Below are positions 54,401-61,300 of a stretch of DNA of 64,000 nucleotides, piece after piece. The notes beneath the pieces are model-generated. The model was not told where the DNA came from, ran no database searches, and saw only the letters and a list, made by a program, of their open reading frames with translations. The position numbers were made by a program, and so were the translations under genes. The DNA is taken from assembly GCF_003815975.1 (NCBI RefSeq), contig NZ_CP033932.1, positions 1,550,001-1,614,000 on the forward strand, given 5' to 3'. Positions within the stretch are counted from its first letter, which is position 1; every line of letters begins with the position of its first letter. This DNA comes from Chryseobacterium bernardetii. Its GTDB lineage: Bacteria; Bacteroidota; Bacteroidia; Flavobacteriales; Weeksellaceae.

Positions 54401-55257
54401 CGACTTGGACTTCTGAACCCATATCCCCCTGTATCAGGATCAGATTCATAATTATAGCTAATGTAATTTCCTTGCGCGTCTTTCCATTTTACAATATTGT
54501 ATTCTAAAGGGGTTGTTACTATAATACTTCCTCTAAATCCACCTTCGTTTTTACCATACCAGGCTTGTGATCCATCTTCAAAAGTTACTTCAAAATGTGC
54601 AGGACCAGCATCTTGCCCGTTGATGTTGTAGGTTCCTACGGATTTTATTCTAATATTAGAGTACTTTTCTATAACATATTCTGCTCCATCTTTCCCATAT
54701 TCGCCAGATTTAAGAATTAATCTTTGGCCATTGAAGCTATAATAATCAGAATAGTCCAATTGTATTCCTTTTACCTCTCCATCTTTTTCAATGTTCTTGC
54801 CAACCCTTGAGATTGTCGTAACCCCGGAAAGATTCCAAGAATATCCTGCAATCCCATTAGAAGAACCGCTGGTATACACTAAATTAACCTGAGGCGCTAC
54901 ACTTTTAACTCCCGGCGGTAAAGCAATAGGCAAAGTAAACTGCAATTGTCCTGCTCCATTTACTTCTATATTCCCTTTAGTATCATGGAAACTTTTTCCA
55001 ACCGGAGCTGTTGTTCCTGATGGGTTAGTTGCCCCTGCTCCTGAATCCACAGGTCCGCCTCCCGGATTCTCCGTAGCCGGACCAATCTTTGCCAAAAACG
55101 AATTGGAAGCATCCGATTTAGCATGAAATCCTTGTGACATAATCACCGTCTGTGGATCCTGAACGGTACGGGATGTGGTTTCGGGCTGATACAGTATGGT
55201 CTGTGAAAAGCCCAATACCGAACACAAGGATAATATCAATGATGAAAATAATTTCAT
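48487..55257 (-). CDS. SpvB/RHS-repeat protein with C-terminal HExxH domain
   Basis: This 2256-residue secreted protein has a signal peptide MKLFSSLILSLCSVLGFSQ. Residues about 95-185 match the SpvB/TcaC-like N-terminal region: FTLPIALPPGVKSVAPQVNL and SGSSNGIAGYSWNLSG. Between about 410 and 740 are five FG-GAP/VCBS units such as GDFNGDGKLDF and GDFDGDGKTDLFG. From about 1100 to 1850 come YD/RHS repeats with many YDxxG elements. The RHS core ends GRLYDPLLRRFLNADENIQ (near 1875) and NPLMYNDPNGE. A Gly/Ala-rich hydrophobic segment (about 1925-2080) precedes a distinct C-terminal domain with VHEFTHAIDY, His2198 and His2202 being the likely zinc ligands, and a further EKRAYESGY that may give the third. 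The layout fits a polymorphic toxin delivered as a cocoon-like RHS shell with a metallopeptidase tip. Confidence 0.92.
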   Translation of the reverse strand: MKLFSSLILSLCSVLGFSQTILYQPETTSRTVQDPQTVIMSQGFHAKSDASNSFLAKIGPATENPGGGPVDSGAGATNPSGTTAPVGKSFHDTKGNIEVNGAGQLQFTLPIALPPGVKSVAPQVNLVYTSGSSNGIAGYSWNLSGVTTISRVGKNIEKDGEVKGIQLDYSDYYSFNGQRLILKSGEYGKDGAEYVIEKYSNIRIKSVGTYNINGQDAGPAHFEVTFEDGSQAWYGKNEGGFRGSIIVTTPLEYNIVKWKDAQGNYISYNYESDPDTGGYGFRSPSRVIRISKIEWGGNEILNKPHFNLIEFIYNDRGLIEESYVQGLKHTQSKILSEIKVNSNGSQFKRYIIDYVNNDTKYKFVNKVTEYNANNEAANPIVFENESSPQSSNTFNQNSRFDEIYGDNVVSGDFNGDGKLDFIKGNTLMLGRLDGSGNFVNINYTGTVVTRGNYPKSNGVMPSNDTFFTYEWVFGPTYKLNLRAYNFNGSGVDEIMLKQFDFSSFGFSDLTGYQGTQHGPIGYMLSDLKFLEGDFNGDGISEFIITTLKDVYEEIWGQDWNGYPELQGTANLGSEVFEFYLDPLQGTLKKRDNPLTDYTTNMGQYTFISSFYYKPIPLGDFDGDGKTDLFGLKDGTKIYSLNPVTKEFDLKAQSPAQISVKGVALLGDFNGDGKTDVMSPVAEDSSDWKMFISTGKGIVEYYYSNLSLYKPKHDGKPTKRRNTIKNYFAPDFNKDGKSDFLQFQSEVWFREWAINNKDSSYGFVYFRNDGVDTTGKPIFTVAYDLASKEETAWGDQNGEDINYSNYGEHFLPLIGNFRLPQLNTDFAIIHKTKLITWDLGNKLDKMARIKSITQGGVKTDIEYSSLVNEGNIYKSYLDINTVSYPYVSIKENVNHYVVSKLIQDQRRQEFRYRDLIGNLHGKGIIGFRQTARSTFYASGFENTKIWSGSEINPINEGLPYKNWSIRTTDETKIFPNDISLDNTQLLSFKQYQYKIDKLLNGNVVTTVTDADKPKIVLAVNPYVTISKDFLKSVKTVHIVEEYDNLYLPKKSVTNINDGFSIIRSELEYYPPNITPGNNYSIGKPKIKTDIVQAYGDTKSAKEEYTYENNLLKTLKTWNRDNTGYLQETYEYDGFGNITQKVTSNSVDSQTQTLKTEYDPKGRFAVKKTDNLGLETNISYNDQGQIEKQTDPLGNTLSNTYDHWGKLLTSKTNLAGTTTYQYERDNGSNIIVTQYDPDGDISKRFTNRFEQEYRTSTKAFGQGQFVSRDTWYDILGRKTFESEPYFDGQYPSLWNALRYDDTVFPAKITSISLVNSFDLGGTIHSFLGKKIETTVTGLITTIKELNGYQRTTSKIADALGNIVSTIDKGGTIQFSYNAAGEQIKAQYAENIVTTQYNSWGRKSEFNDPSNGIYKYEYDGFGQPKKIISPKGTKEYTYNNLGQLISQKELSTTDGGQATNKTISFTYDDKGRVITKSGTSKGQAYSNNVFYDPQGRLLSASESSNGKYFIQKGITYDDKARVISYEKQLYSSGTLTKVQIENVYNVWNGELSQVKDKNSGKVLWELKETNARGQALKAKLGAADINNTYDTSGFLMSVNHSSATKPGILQLLYSFDGIKNELKSRTTGGDFNIAESFDYDDNNRLVNWTNPVTGIKPSANRNVYDVKGRIMENDQVGTMKYENSTKIYQPTGMTLNAAGTQNYNNDLIQSIAYNENNDPVFIDGEKGDVAFQYGLTSMRQRVTYGGIFSTDGEGKFTKYYSEDGSYEIVKDNTTGKEKHIIYIGGIPYESNIVYLKDFTENSGSYKFLHKDYIGSILAISDEVGNKLEQRHFDAWGNFTHLQIGNGAIITDKNIINNSSLLIDRGYTSHEYFAEVGIIHMNGRLYDPLLRRFLNADENIQDIFNTQNYNKYGYVFNNPLMYNDPNGEFVWFVPIIAAVVSEFFTMYYTQTPFNGARFVGGLAMSYASAGIAGAIGDVFKIASVAETLGKWGTIVARAGAHALTQGIFSTVQGGNFWGGALSGAFASISGDLLGMATDNLGANNILRSDGFALFNGAVSGGIGSVLGGGNFWMGAGQGLMVTAFNYLAHKSPTTDNLVDDMEKIGLNPNAVPDYSNFDAEVATMKKLRTINNLAKKTGNIPIKDGGSSGDETKAQIAYKTDKTKFIQAGKLIKTEVKTTVTQITIFKEAFTSYLNLAGTFVHEFTHAIDYMSGYFKRNLTKFGKRETTRLMEKRAYESGYRAGDIIQQQQYQDWLKRNGY

Positions 55258-55319
55258 TGTTGTTTAGTTATTTTATAAATGATAATGATTAATGATGATT
55301 GACTGGAAATAATTCAATT

Positions 55320-55348
55320 AAGATTGAAGATTTTCCTTTTTCAATCTT
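55320..55348 (-). terminator. Weak hairpin at end of T9SS sorting-domain gene
   Basis: AAGATTGAA (55320-55328) pairs with TTCAATCTT (55340-55348), overlapping the stop codon of the gene at 55347-55823. On the minus strand the following bases are AATTGAATTATTT, not a strong T run. It may cause partial termination between the small gene and the RHS gene. Confidence 0.35.
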
Positions 55349-55823
55349 ATCTTTTAGTCACATTTCTACTAAAGACTCTACCATCTTTAAGCGTAAAGCG
55401 TAGTATGTAAACTCCCCAGTCATAACCTGCCATATTGATTTTTACCTGACGGTTTAGATCAGGAGTGTTTTGCTGTTGAAATTTCCAGTGAGTAGTACTA
55501 TGCTGATACAATGAAACAGATTCGATAAGACCATCTACTTCTTCAGTCCAGTCTATAGTAAGAAAATCGTTAACAGGAACCGGATACAGTCTGATGTTCT
55601 TCAAAAAAGTTTTTTCATCCATTTGTGGTTCCTGTTTTGCAATAATAGTTTCTATTGTCTTAGCTTCTTGCTTTACTATTTCTTCTGGGGCTTTTTTAGC
55701 GGCAGCATTTGTCCCTCTGTATCTTTGGTTTCCGGCTTCATCATATTTAAAATAGACTTCTGTCTGAGAATATCCCAGAAAACCAATCAATAGAGAAAAC
55801 GCAGAAAATAATTTTCTTTTCAT
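55347..55823 (-). CDS. Short protein with YD stub and T9SS type A sorting domain
   Basis: This 158-residue protein has a signal peptide (MKRKLFSAFSLLIGFLGYSQ). Immediately after is TEVYFKYDEAGNQRYRG, which looks like a single YD-repeat unit. A charged Lys/Glu linker follows. From about residue 78 comes IRLYPVPVNDFLTIDWTEE and, at the end, YDWGVYILRFTLKDGRVFSR with basic NVTKR. This has the pattern of a type A C-terminal sorting domain of the Bacteroidetes type IX secretion system. The cargo between signal and sorting domain is minimal, so it might work as a carrier or be the leftover of an older RHS protein. It precedes the RHS gene by 89 bp. Confidence 0.8.
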   Translation of the reverse strand: MKRKLFSAFSLLIGFLGYSQTEVYFKYDEAGNQRYRGTNAAAKKAPEEIVKQEAKTIETIIAKQEPQMDEKTFLKNIRLYPVPVNDFLTIDWTEEVDGLIESVSLYQHSTTHWKFQQQNTPDLNRQVKINMAGYDWGVYILRFTLKDGRVFSRNVTKR

Positions 55824-55825
55824 AT

Positions 55826-56653
55826 TTATTTTTTTGTCATTAGCTGTTGTACTTGCCTTTTAAGTTCTTTGATTTCTTCTGATTGGGATTTTAATTGCTT
55901 GTTTTGTTCAATTGAATAAAGGGTTAGTTCTTCTATTTTTTGCAAAAGTTTAATTTGAAATTCCCCTATATTTACTCCGTTTTTCTCCATTTCTTTTGCA
56001 GAAGCAATCTCTGGAAGATGTTTTTTTTCTTTTATTTGTTTCTCTATATCTTCTAGTTTTGGCAAATTATAATTTTCTTCAAAAACAAAATCTGCCGTTG
56101 GAGTTATGGTCACCTTTACTTCTTTTGCTTCAATTTTTGCATCAACTTTCATATTATCACTAAAAGAAGATTTACCTGCCACATCAAGTTTGTATTGAGG
56201 ATTATGTACACCTATTCCAATATTTCCATTTGATCTTATATTGAAGAAACCTTCATATTTTGTAGGGCTAGTGAATCCAGAAACTGTCATTACACTAGGA
56301 TTATTGGGTTGATATTTTGAATATCTAAGAAATATAAGATCATTTCCATTTCCAACATTTTCAGCCTCACTTCCAACATAGAATATATCACTATTCTCAT
56401 TAGATATTATTTGAGCCCTCCCATATACTTTGAAGGCAATATCTGGATGTATTGCTCCTCCTATTGCAATTTTTCCAGCCGAATTTATTCTTACCCTTTC
56501 AGTATTATTTGTTTTAATAATAAAATCTTGGTTATCTATAGTCCCTAAGAAATTAGTATTTGAATTGATTCCTGAGTTTCCATTTAAATTCCATGACTGT
56601 CCATAAATAGTTAATGATAATAAAAAACTTGCAGTCATTAAACTTTTTCTCAT
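55826..56653 (-). CDS. Secreted tail-fibre-like protein with C-terminal coiled coil
   Basis: This 275-residue protein has a signal peptide (MRKSLMTASFLLSLTIYGQ). The middle consists of repeated glycine-bearing beta units (GKIAIGG, GNIGIGVHNPQYKLDVAGKS), as in phage tail-fibre and similar Bacteroidetes proteins. The end is a long coiled coil (KLLQKIEELTLYSIEQNKQL). NYNLPKLEDIEKQIKEKKHL and the nearby GVNIGEFQIKLL are common in this Bacteroidetes group. It should form a trimeric fibre or stalk at the surface. It ends 2 bp before the T9SS-domain gene and follows the FkbM gene by 11 bp, so it belongs to the same transcript. Confidence 0.82.
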   Translation of the reverse strand: MRKSLMTASFLLSLTIYGQSWNLNGNSGINSNTNFLGTIDNQDFIIKTNNTERVRINSAGKIAIGGAIHPDIAFKVYGRAQIISNENSDIFYVGSEAENVGNGNDLIFLRYSKYQPNNPSVMTVSGFTSPTKYEGFFNIRSNGNIGIGVHNPQYKLDVAGKSSFSDNMKVDAKIEAKEVKVTITPTADFVFEENYNLPKLEDIEKQIKEKKHLPEIASAKEMEKNGVNIGEFQIKLLQKIEELTLYSIEQNKQLKSQSEEIKELKRQVQQLMTKK

Positions 56654-56664
56654 AATTATATATT

Positions 56665-57489
56665 TTAAATATTATTTTTTGTTGCATAAATCATTTTTTG
56701 TCCTTTAAAAGAATCAGGAGCAAAGACTTTAAATTTAAAAGGTAGTAAATCGTTTCTTAGCTGATCTATAGTATAGGGATCATGTAGTTCTATAATAATA
56801 TTATCCACATTTTTAAGCCATGTATTATTATTCTTTAAAAGAAGTTGTTCCAAACCTTCAATATCTATTTTTAACAGATCAATATGATCTATTCCAAGTC
56901 CATTCATGTAAGTCTGCATACTGTATGCTTTTACCGAATTGCTGTTTTCTTCTATTTGATCTGAAATTTTAAAGTTATATGATAAATCAGGGGAGGAAAG
57001 AAATACAACTCCATCTTTAGTGTCAATAGCAGCGTGTTCAGAAATGATATTATTGGAAAATGAAACATTTTTTTTAAGACTTTCATAATTTTCTGCTTCT
57101 GCTTCTAAAGCATATATTTTTGCTTTTGGATATTGTAATGCAAAGAATACAGATGTTAAGCCTACATTGGCCCCTAAGTCCATTATAATTTGAGGATCAG
57201 ATAAAAAAAGACCTGCTGGTATATTGTATGTTTTTTTCCAAAAGACTTCATAAAATATATCAAAATCACCTGAATAAGTCCTTATGTGAACAGGAACGTT
57301 TTTTTGTGATAAAATAAAATTATACGTTACAATATCATTGTTTTCTTTTCCTAAAAAAATATTTTTTTTAAATTTTGATGAGTATTTTTTAGAGTTTTTT
57401 ATGAAAAGAAAAGTTTGAGAAAAAGAAGAGTTAATCTTAAAACAAAAGATAAGTTTAGAAATGATTGTACCTAGTCTATTGATAAGCAT
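56665..57489 (-). CDS. FkbM-family methyltransferase
   Basis: This 274-residue protein has motif I as IIMDLGANVGLTSVFFALQY (near 101-120), the acidic strand IYALEAEAENYESL, and the FkbM signature LLKIDIEGLEQLLLK near 205-219. The N-terminal 60 residues are basic and hydrophobic in part. FkbM enzymes transfer methyl groups to hydroxyls. In front of surface-protein genes it may modify a glycan attached to them, but no sugar-transfer gene is adjacent. It is the first gene of the minus-strand island transcript, with a TACCTTTG box about 200 bases upstream. Confidence 0.87.
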   Translation of the reverse strand: MLINRLGTIISKLIFCFKINSSFSQTFLFIKNSKKYSSKFKKNIFLGKENNDIVTYNFILSQKNVPVHIRTYSGDFDIFYEVFWKKTYNIPAGLFLSDPQIIMDLGANVGLTSVFFALQYPKAKIYALEAEAENYESLKKNVSFSNNIISEHAAIDTKDGVVFLSSPDLSYNFKISDQIEENSNSVKAYSMQTYMNGLGIDHIDLLKIDIEGLEQLLLKNNNTWLKNVDNIIIELHDPYTIDQLRNDLLPFKFKVFAPDSFKGQKMIYATKNNI

Positions 57490-57686
57490 AATTTAGATGT
57501 TAATGGTTCAGATTGATAATAAAAGTTAAGTTTTGCGCAAAAATTTTGAATGTAGTAGTGCTGCAAACTAGCAGTGTTCGTTTCATATATTAGTGAATAA
57601 AGTGATTTTTTGAATTTGAAAAAGGAAATATTTCTGAGAAGGTGTGAATTGTTTTTTCACTTTAATAATAGTTATTTAATTTTTTG

Positions 57687-57694
57687 CAAAGGTA
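57687..57694 (-). promoter_or_regulatory. Candidate -7 promoter element for RHS-island operon
   Basis: The minus strand reads TACCTTTG, an exact TAnnTTTG match followed by CAAA as in strong Flavobacteriia promoters. It would leave a leader of about 190 bases before the FkbM start. No TTG at standard spacing is found. Confidence 0.48.
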
Positions 57695-57919
57695 GTAAAT
57701 CCCAATTGGAAAATATGATTAACTATTTATAAATCGGTATTTTAGGTTGATTTATTGTTTTGTTGATTATACCAATGAATACAATAAAAAGTATGGCATT
57801 TTTTTTGGAAATAAATAACAGTAGAGTGATAAATATGATTTTGGGAAAAATTCTAAGTATGAAAAGAACTTGATTTTTGTCACCTATTTTGAAACCTTAC
57901 CCATTTTAGAAAAAAACTT

Positions 57920-57927
57920 TACCTTTG
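57920..57927 (+). promoter_or_regulatory. Candidate -7 promoter element for metal-efflux operon
   Basis: TACCTTTG is an exact TAnnTTTG match, only 4 bases before the ATG at 57932. If used, transcription would start at or just before the first codon, leaving almost no leader. The nearest TTG (57889-57891) is 28 bases upstream, longer than normal. Confidence 0.48.
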
Positions 57928-57931
57928 TAAC

Positions 57932-58255
57932 ATGAACCTGTTAAGATGGATATTGGCAATTTATTTCATGGCGTTATCATTGATGCCCTGTGAAGATGTG
58001 TCTCATCCATTAAATTCAGGAAACAAAAGAATTTCTTTAAGTATTTCTGAGAATCATTCTGCTGATAAAGGAGATATTTGCTCACCATTGTGCGCTTGCA
58101 GCTGTTGTCAGATGACGGTTTCGGCCTTTAAAATGGATGCTTTATTAGAAACCCCAGAGCAGATTCCTGCTTATTTTTCAAAGAAAATCCTATTTCATAA
58201 AAACGACTTTGCCTATCAGGTATACGATCCTATATGGCAACCTCCTAAGATTTAA
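57932..58255 (+). CDS. Small DUF6660-like exported protein of metal-efflux operon
   Basis: This 107-residue protein starts MNLLRWILAIYFMALSLMPCEDV, a signal peptide. It has a cysteine cluster CSPLCACSCCQM (near residues 51-62), and a C-terminal aromatic tail ending in PIWQPPKI. Small proteins of this shape precede CusA/CzcA genes in many Flavobacteriia (DUF6660-like). The cluster of Cys plus His in the middle may bind soft metals in the periplasm. The gene stands 135 bp before the pump gene with a small hairpin between them (58269-58287). Confidence 0.8.
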   Translation: MNLLRWILAIYFMALSLMPCEDVSHPLNSGNKRISLSISENHSADKGDICSPLCACSCCQMTVSAFKMDALLETPEQIPAYFSKKILFHKNDFAYQVYDPIWQPPKI

Positions 58256-58268
58256 TTTTATTGATTAT

Positions 58269-58287
58269 CAGAAAGTTGTGCTTTCTG
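58269..58287 (+). promoter_or_regulatory. Hairpin between DUF6660-like gene and pump gene
   Basis: CAGAAAG (58269-58275) pairs perfectly with CTTTCTG (58281-58287) around TTGTG. No T run follows, so it is not a standard terminator. It may stabilise the upstream message or modulate read-through. Confidence 0.35.
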
Positions 58288-58390
58288 GTCCTACTTGAAA
58301 CTTTGCAATACCATTGCAGAGGTTTTCAGGATATTTTTGCTGCAGTATTCTATACTGTACGCCTGTTTTCAATAAAATTAAATAAAAATC

Positions 58391-61300
58391 GTGCTAGATA
58401 AAATCATAAAATTCAGTATCAAGAACAAGGTTGTTATTGGTATTATGACGCTGTTATTGGTCATTTGGGGAACATGGAGTGCTACCAGATTACCCATAGA
58501 TGCCGTACCGGATATTACTAACAATCAGGTCCAGATCATTACGGCTTGTCCTACCTTGGCAGGCCAGGAGGTAGAGCAGTTGGTCACTTTTCCCATTGAG
58601 CAGAGTATTGCCAATGTTCCGGATATTCAGGAAACAAGAAGTATTTCAAGATTCGGGCTTTCTGTTATTACAGTAGTTTTCAAAGAGAATGTTGATGTTT
58701 ACTTTGCCAGACAGCTTATCAATGAACAGTTAAAAAATGCTGTTGAAGAAATTCCCAAAGGTGTTGGAACTCCTGAATTGGCTCCGGTAAGTACAGGACT
58801 TGGAGAAGTATATCAATATATTCTTCACCCTAAAAAAGGAAGTGAGAAAAAGTATAATGCCAAGGAACTAAGAACAATGCAGGACTGGATTGTTCGAAGA
58901 CAGCTCAACGGAACTCCGGGAGTAGCTGAGATCAACAGTTTTGGAGGTGAGTTAAAACAATACGAAGTGGCCATTGATCCTAACCGGTTAAAGGCAATGG
59001 GAACCAGTATTACAGAAATCTTTACAGCCCTTGAAAAAAATAATCAAAATACAGGAGGCGCTTATATTGATAAAAAGCCTAACGCTTATTTCATCCGTGG
59101 AATCGGACTGGTAACTTCACTCGAAGATATTAAAAATATTGCCGTTAAAAATGAGACAGGAAGTGTTCCGATCTTCATCAAAGATGTTGCTGATGTTCGT
59201 TTAGGAAGTGCTGTTCGTTATGGAGCACTAACTTATGACGGAAAAGTAGACGCGGTAGGTGGAGTAGTGATGATGCTTAAAGGAGCAAACAGTAATGAAG
59301 TTGTCAACAATATTAAAGCAAAAATTCCCACCATTCAGAAATCTTTACCGGATGATGTGGTGATAGAGCCTTTCCTGGATAGGACAGATTTAGTAGGAAG
59401 AGCCATTAGTACCGTTGAAAAGAACCTGATAGAAGGTGCTTTGATTGTTATTTTCGTTCTTGTAGTCTTCCTTGGGAACCTTAGAGCCGGACTTATTGTA
59501 GCCTCTGCCATTCCGCTTTCTCTGCTGTTTGCTCTGGGAATGATGAATGTCTTTGGAGTAAGCGCCAACCTGATGAGCCTCGGGGCAATAGACTTCGGAT
59601 TAATTGTGGATGGTGCTGTGATTATTGTAGAAGCAACGCTGCATCATCTAGGCGTAAGGAAATCAATGCGGACATTAACACAATCTGAAATGGATGAAGA
59701 AGTATTTCTTTCTGCATCAAAGATCAGAAGCAGTGCCGCGTTTGGTGAAATCATTATCCTGATTGTCTATATTCCGATTCTTACGTTGGCAGGAGTAGAA
59801 GGGAAAATGTTTACACCAATGGCGAAAACAGTAGGTTTTGCTATTCTCGGAGCTTTGATTTTATCTTTGACCTACATTCCGATGATGAGTGCGCTGTTTT
59901 TGTCGAAAAAAGTATCACACAAAGAAACATTCTCAGATAAAATGATGAATCGGCTGCAGAAGATTTACCAGCCATTATTACAGAAGGCCATAAAAGTAAA
60001 ATATATTGTTGTTTCAGCAACGGTAGCTGTCTTTCTGATGGCAGCTTTCGTCTTTAAAAATATGGGTGGCGAATTTATTCCTCAGTTGCAGGAAGGAGAT
60101 TTTGCATTCCACTGTATACTGCCACAGGGAAGTTCTCTCAGCCAGAGTATAGAAACTTCCATGCAGGCCTCCAGGATCATCAAGCAGTTTGATGAGGTTA
60201 AAATGGTAGTTGGAAAGACCGGATCAGCTGAAGTTCCTACAGACCCGATGCCGCCGGAAGCTACAGATATGATTGTGGTGTTAAAGCCGCAAAGCGAATG
60301 GAAAACCAAAAAATCTTATAATGAGCTGGCTGATGAGATCAGTGAAAAGCTGGAAGCCATTCCGGGAGTATTTTTCGAGAAGAACCAGCCCATCCAGATG
60401 CGTTTCAATGAATTGATGACCGGGATCAGGCAGGATGTTGCTGTGAAGATCTTTGGTGAAAACCTGGATTCATTGGCTGTGTATGCTGATAAAGTGGGTA
60501 AGATCATTCAAACCGTTGATGGTGCTACTGCTCCTCAGATTGAAAGGGTTAGTGGACTTCCACAAATCAACGTACAGTATGACAGAACAAGAATTGCCAA
60601 TTACGGATTAAATATAGAAGATGTTAACAATGCGGTGAGTACCGCCTTTGCAGGAAAAGCTGCAGGGCAGGTTTTTGAAAATGAAAGACGGTTTGACCTG
60701 GTTGTTCGTTTAGACAGTCTTCACAGAACCGATATTTCAGATGTGAATAATCTGATGATAACTTCAGCTACAGGAGCTCAGATCCCATTGTCACAGGTTG
60801 CGAATGTAAGTTATAAACTGGGCCCGGCACAGATCAGCCGTGAACAGGGTAAACGTAGAATTGTAATAGGTTTTAACGTTAAAGGACGGGATGTGGAAAG
60901 TGTGGTAAAAGACATTCAGACCAAACTGGATAAAGTGAAATTACCGTCCGGATATTACTTCACTTACGGCGGACAGTTTGAAAACCTCCAGGAGGCCAGT
61001 AAACGTCTGATGATTGCAGTTCCAGTATCATTACTGCTCATTTTTATGCTGCTGTATTTTACTTTTAAATCATTTAAACAGGCGGCTTTAATCTTTACGG
61101 CCATTCCAATGAGTGCTATTGGAGGTGTTTTCGCCCTTCTGGTAAGAGATATGCCGTTCAGTATCAGTGCCGGAATCGGCTTTATTGCACTGTTTGGGGT
61201 CGCAGTACTTAACGGGATTGTACTGATAGGAACTTTTAATCAGCTTGAAAAAGAAGGGGAAACCGATATTTTAAAACGTGTTTTCGAAGGAACCAAAACC

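Larger units (their letters stand above)
57490..57931. other. Divergent intergenic region between accessory island and efflux operon
   Basis: These 442 bases are A+T-rich, without a convincing reading frame. A promoter-like box faces each side (57687-57694 minus, 57920-57927 plus). No stem-loop of note was seen. The region marks the edge of the RHS island. Confidence 0.55.
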
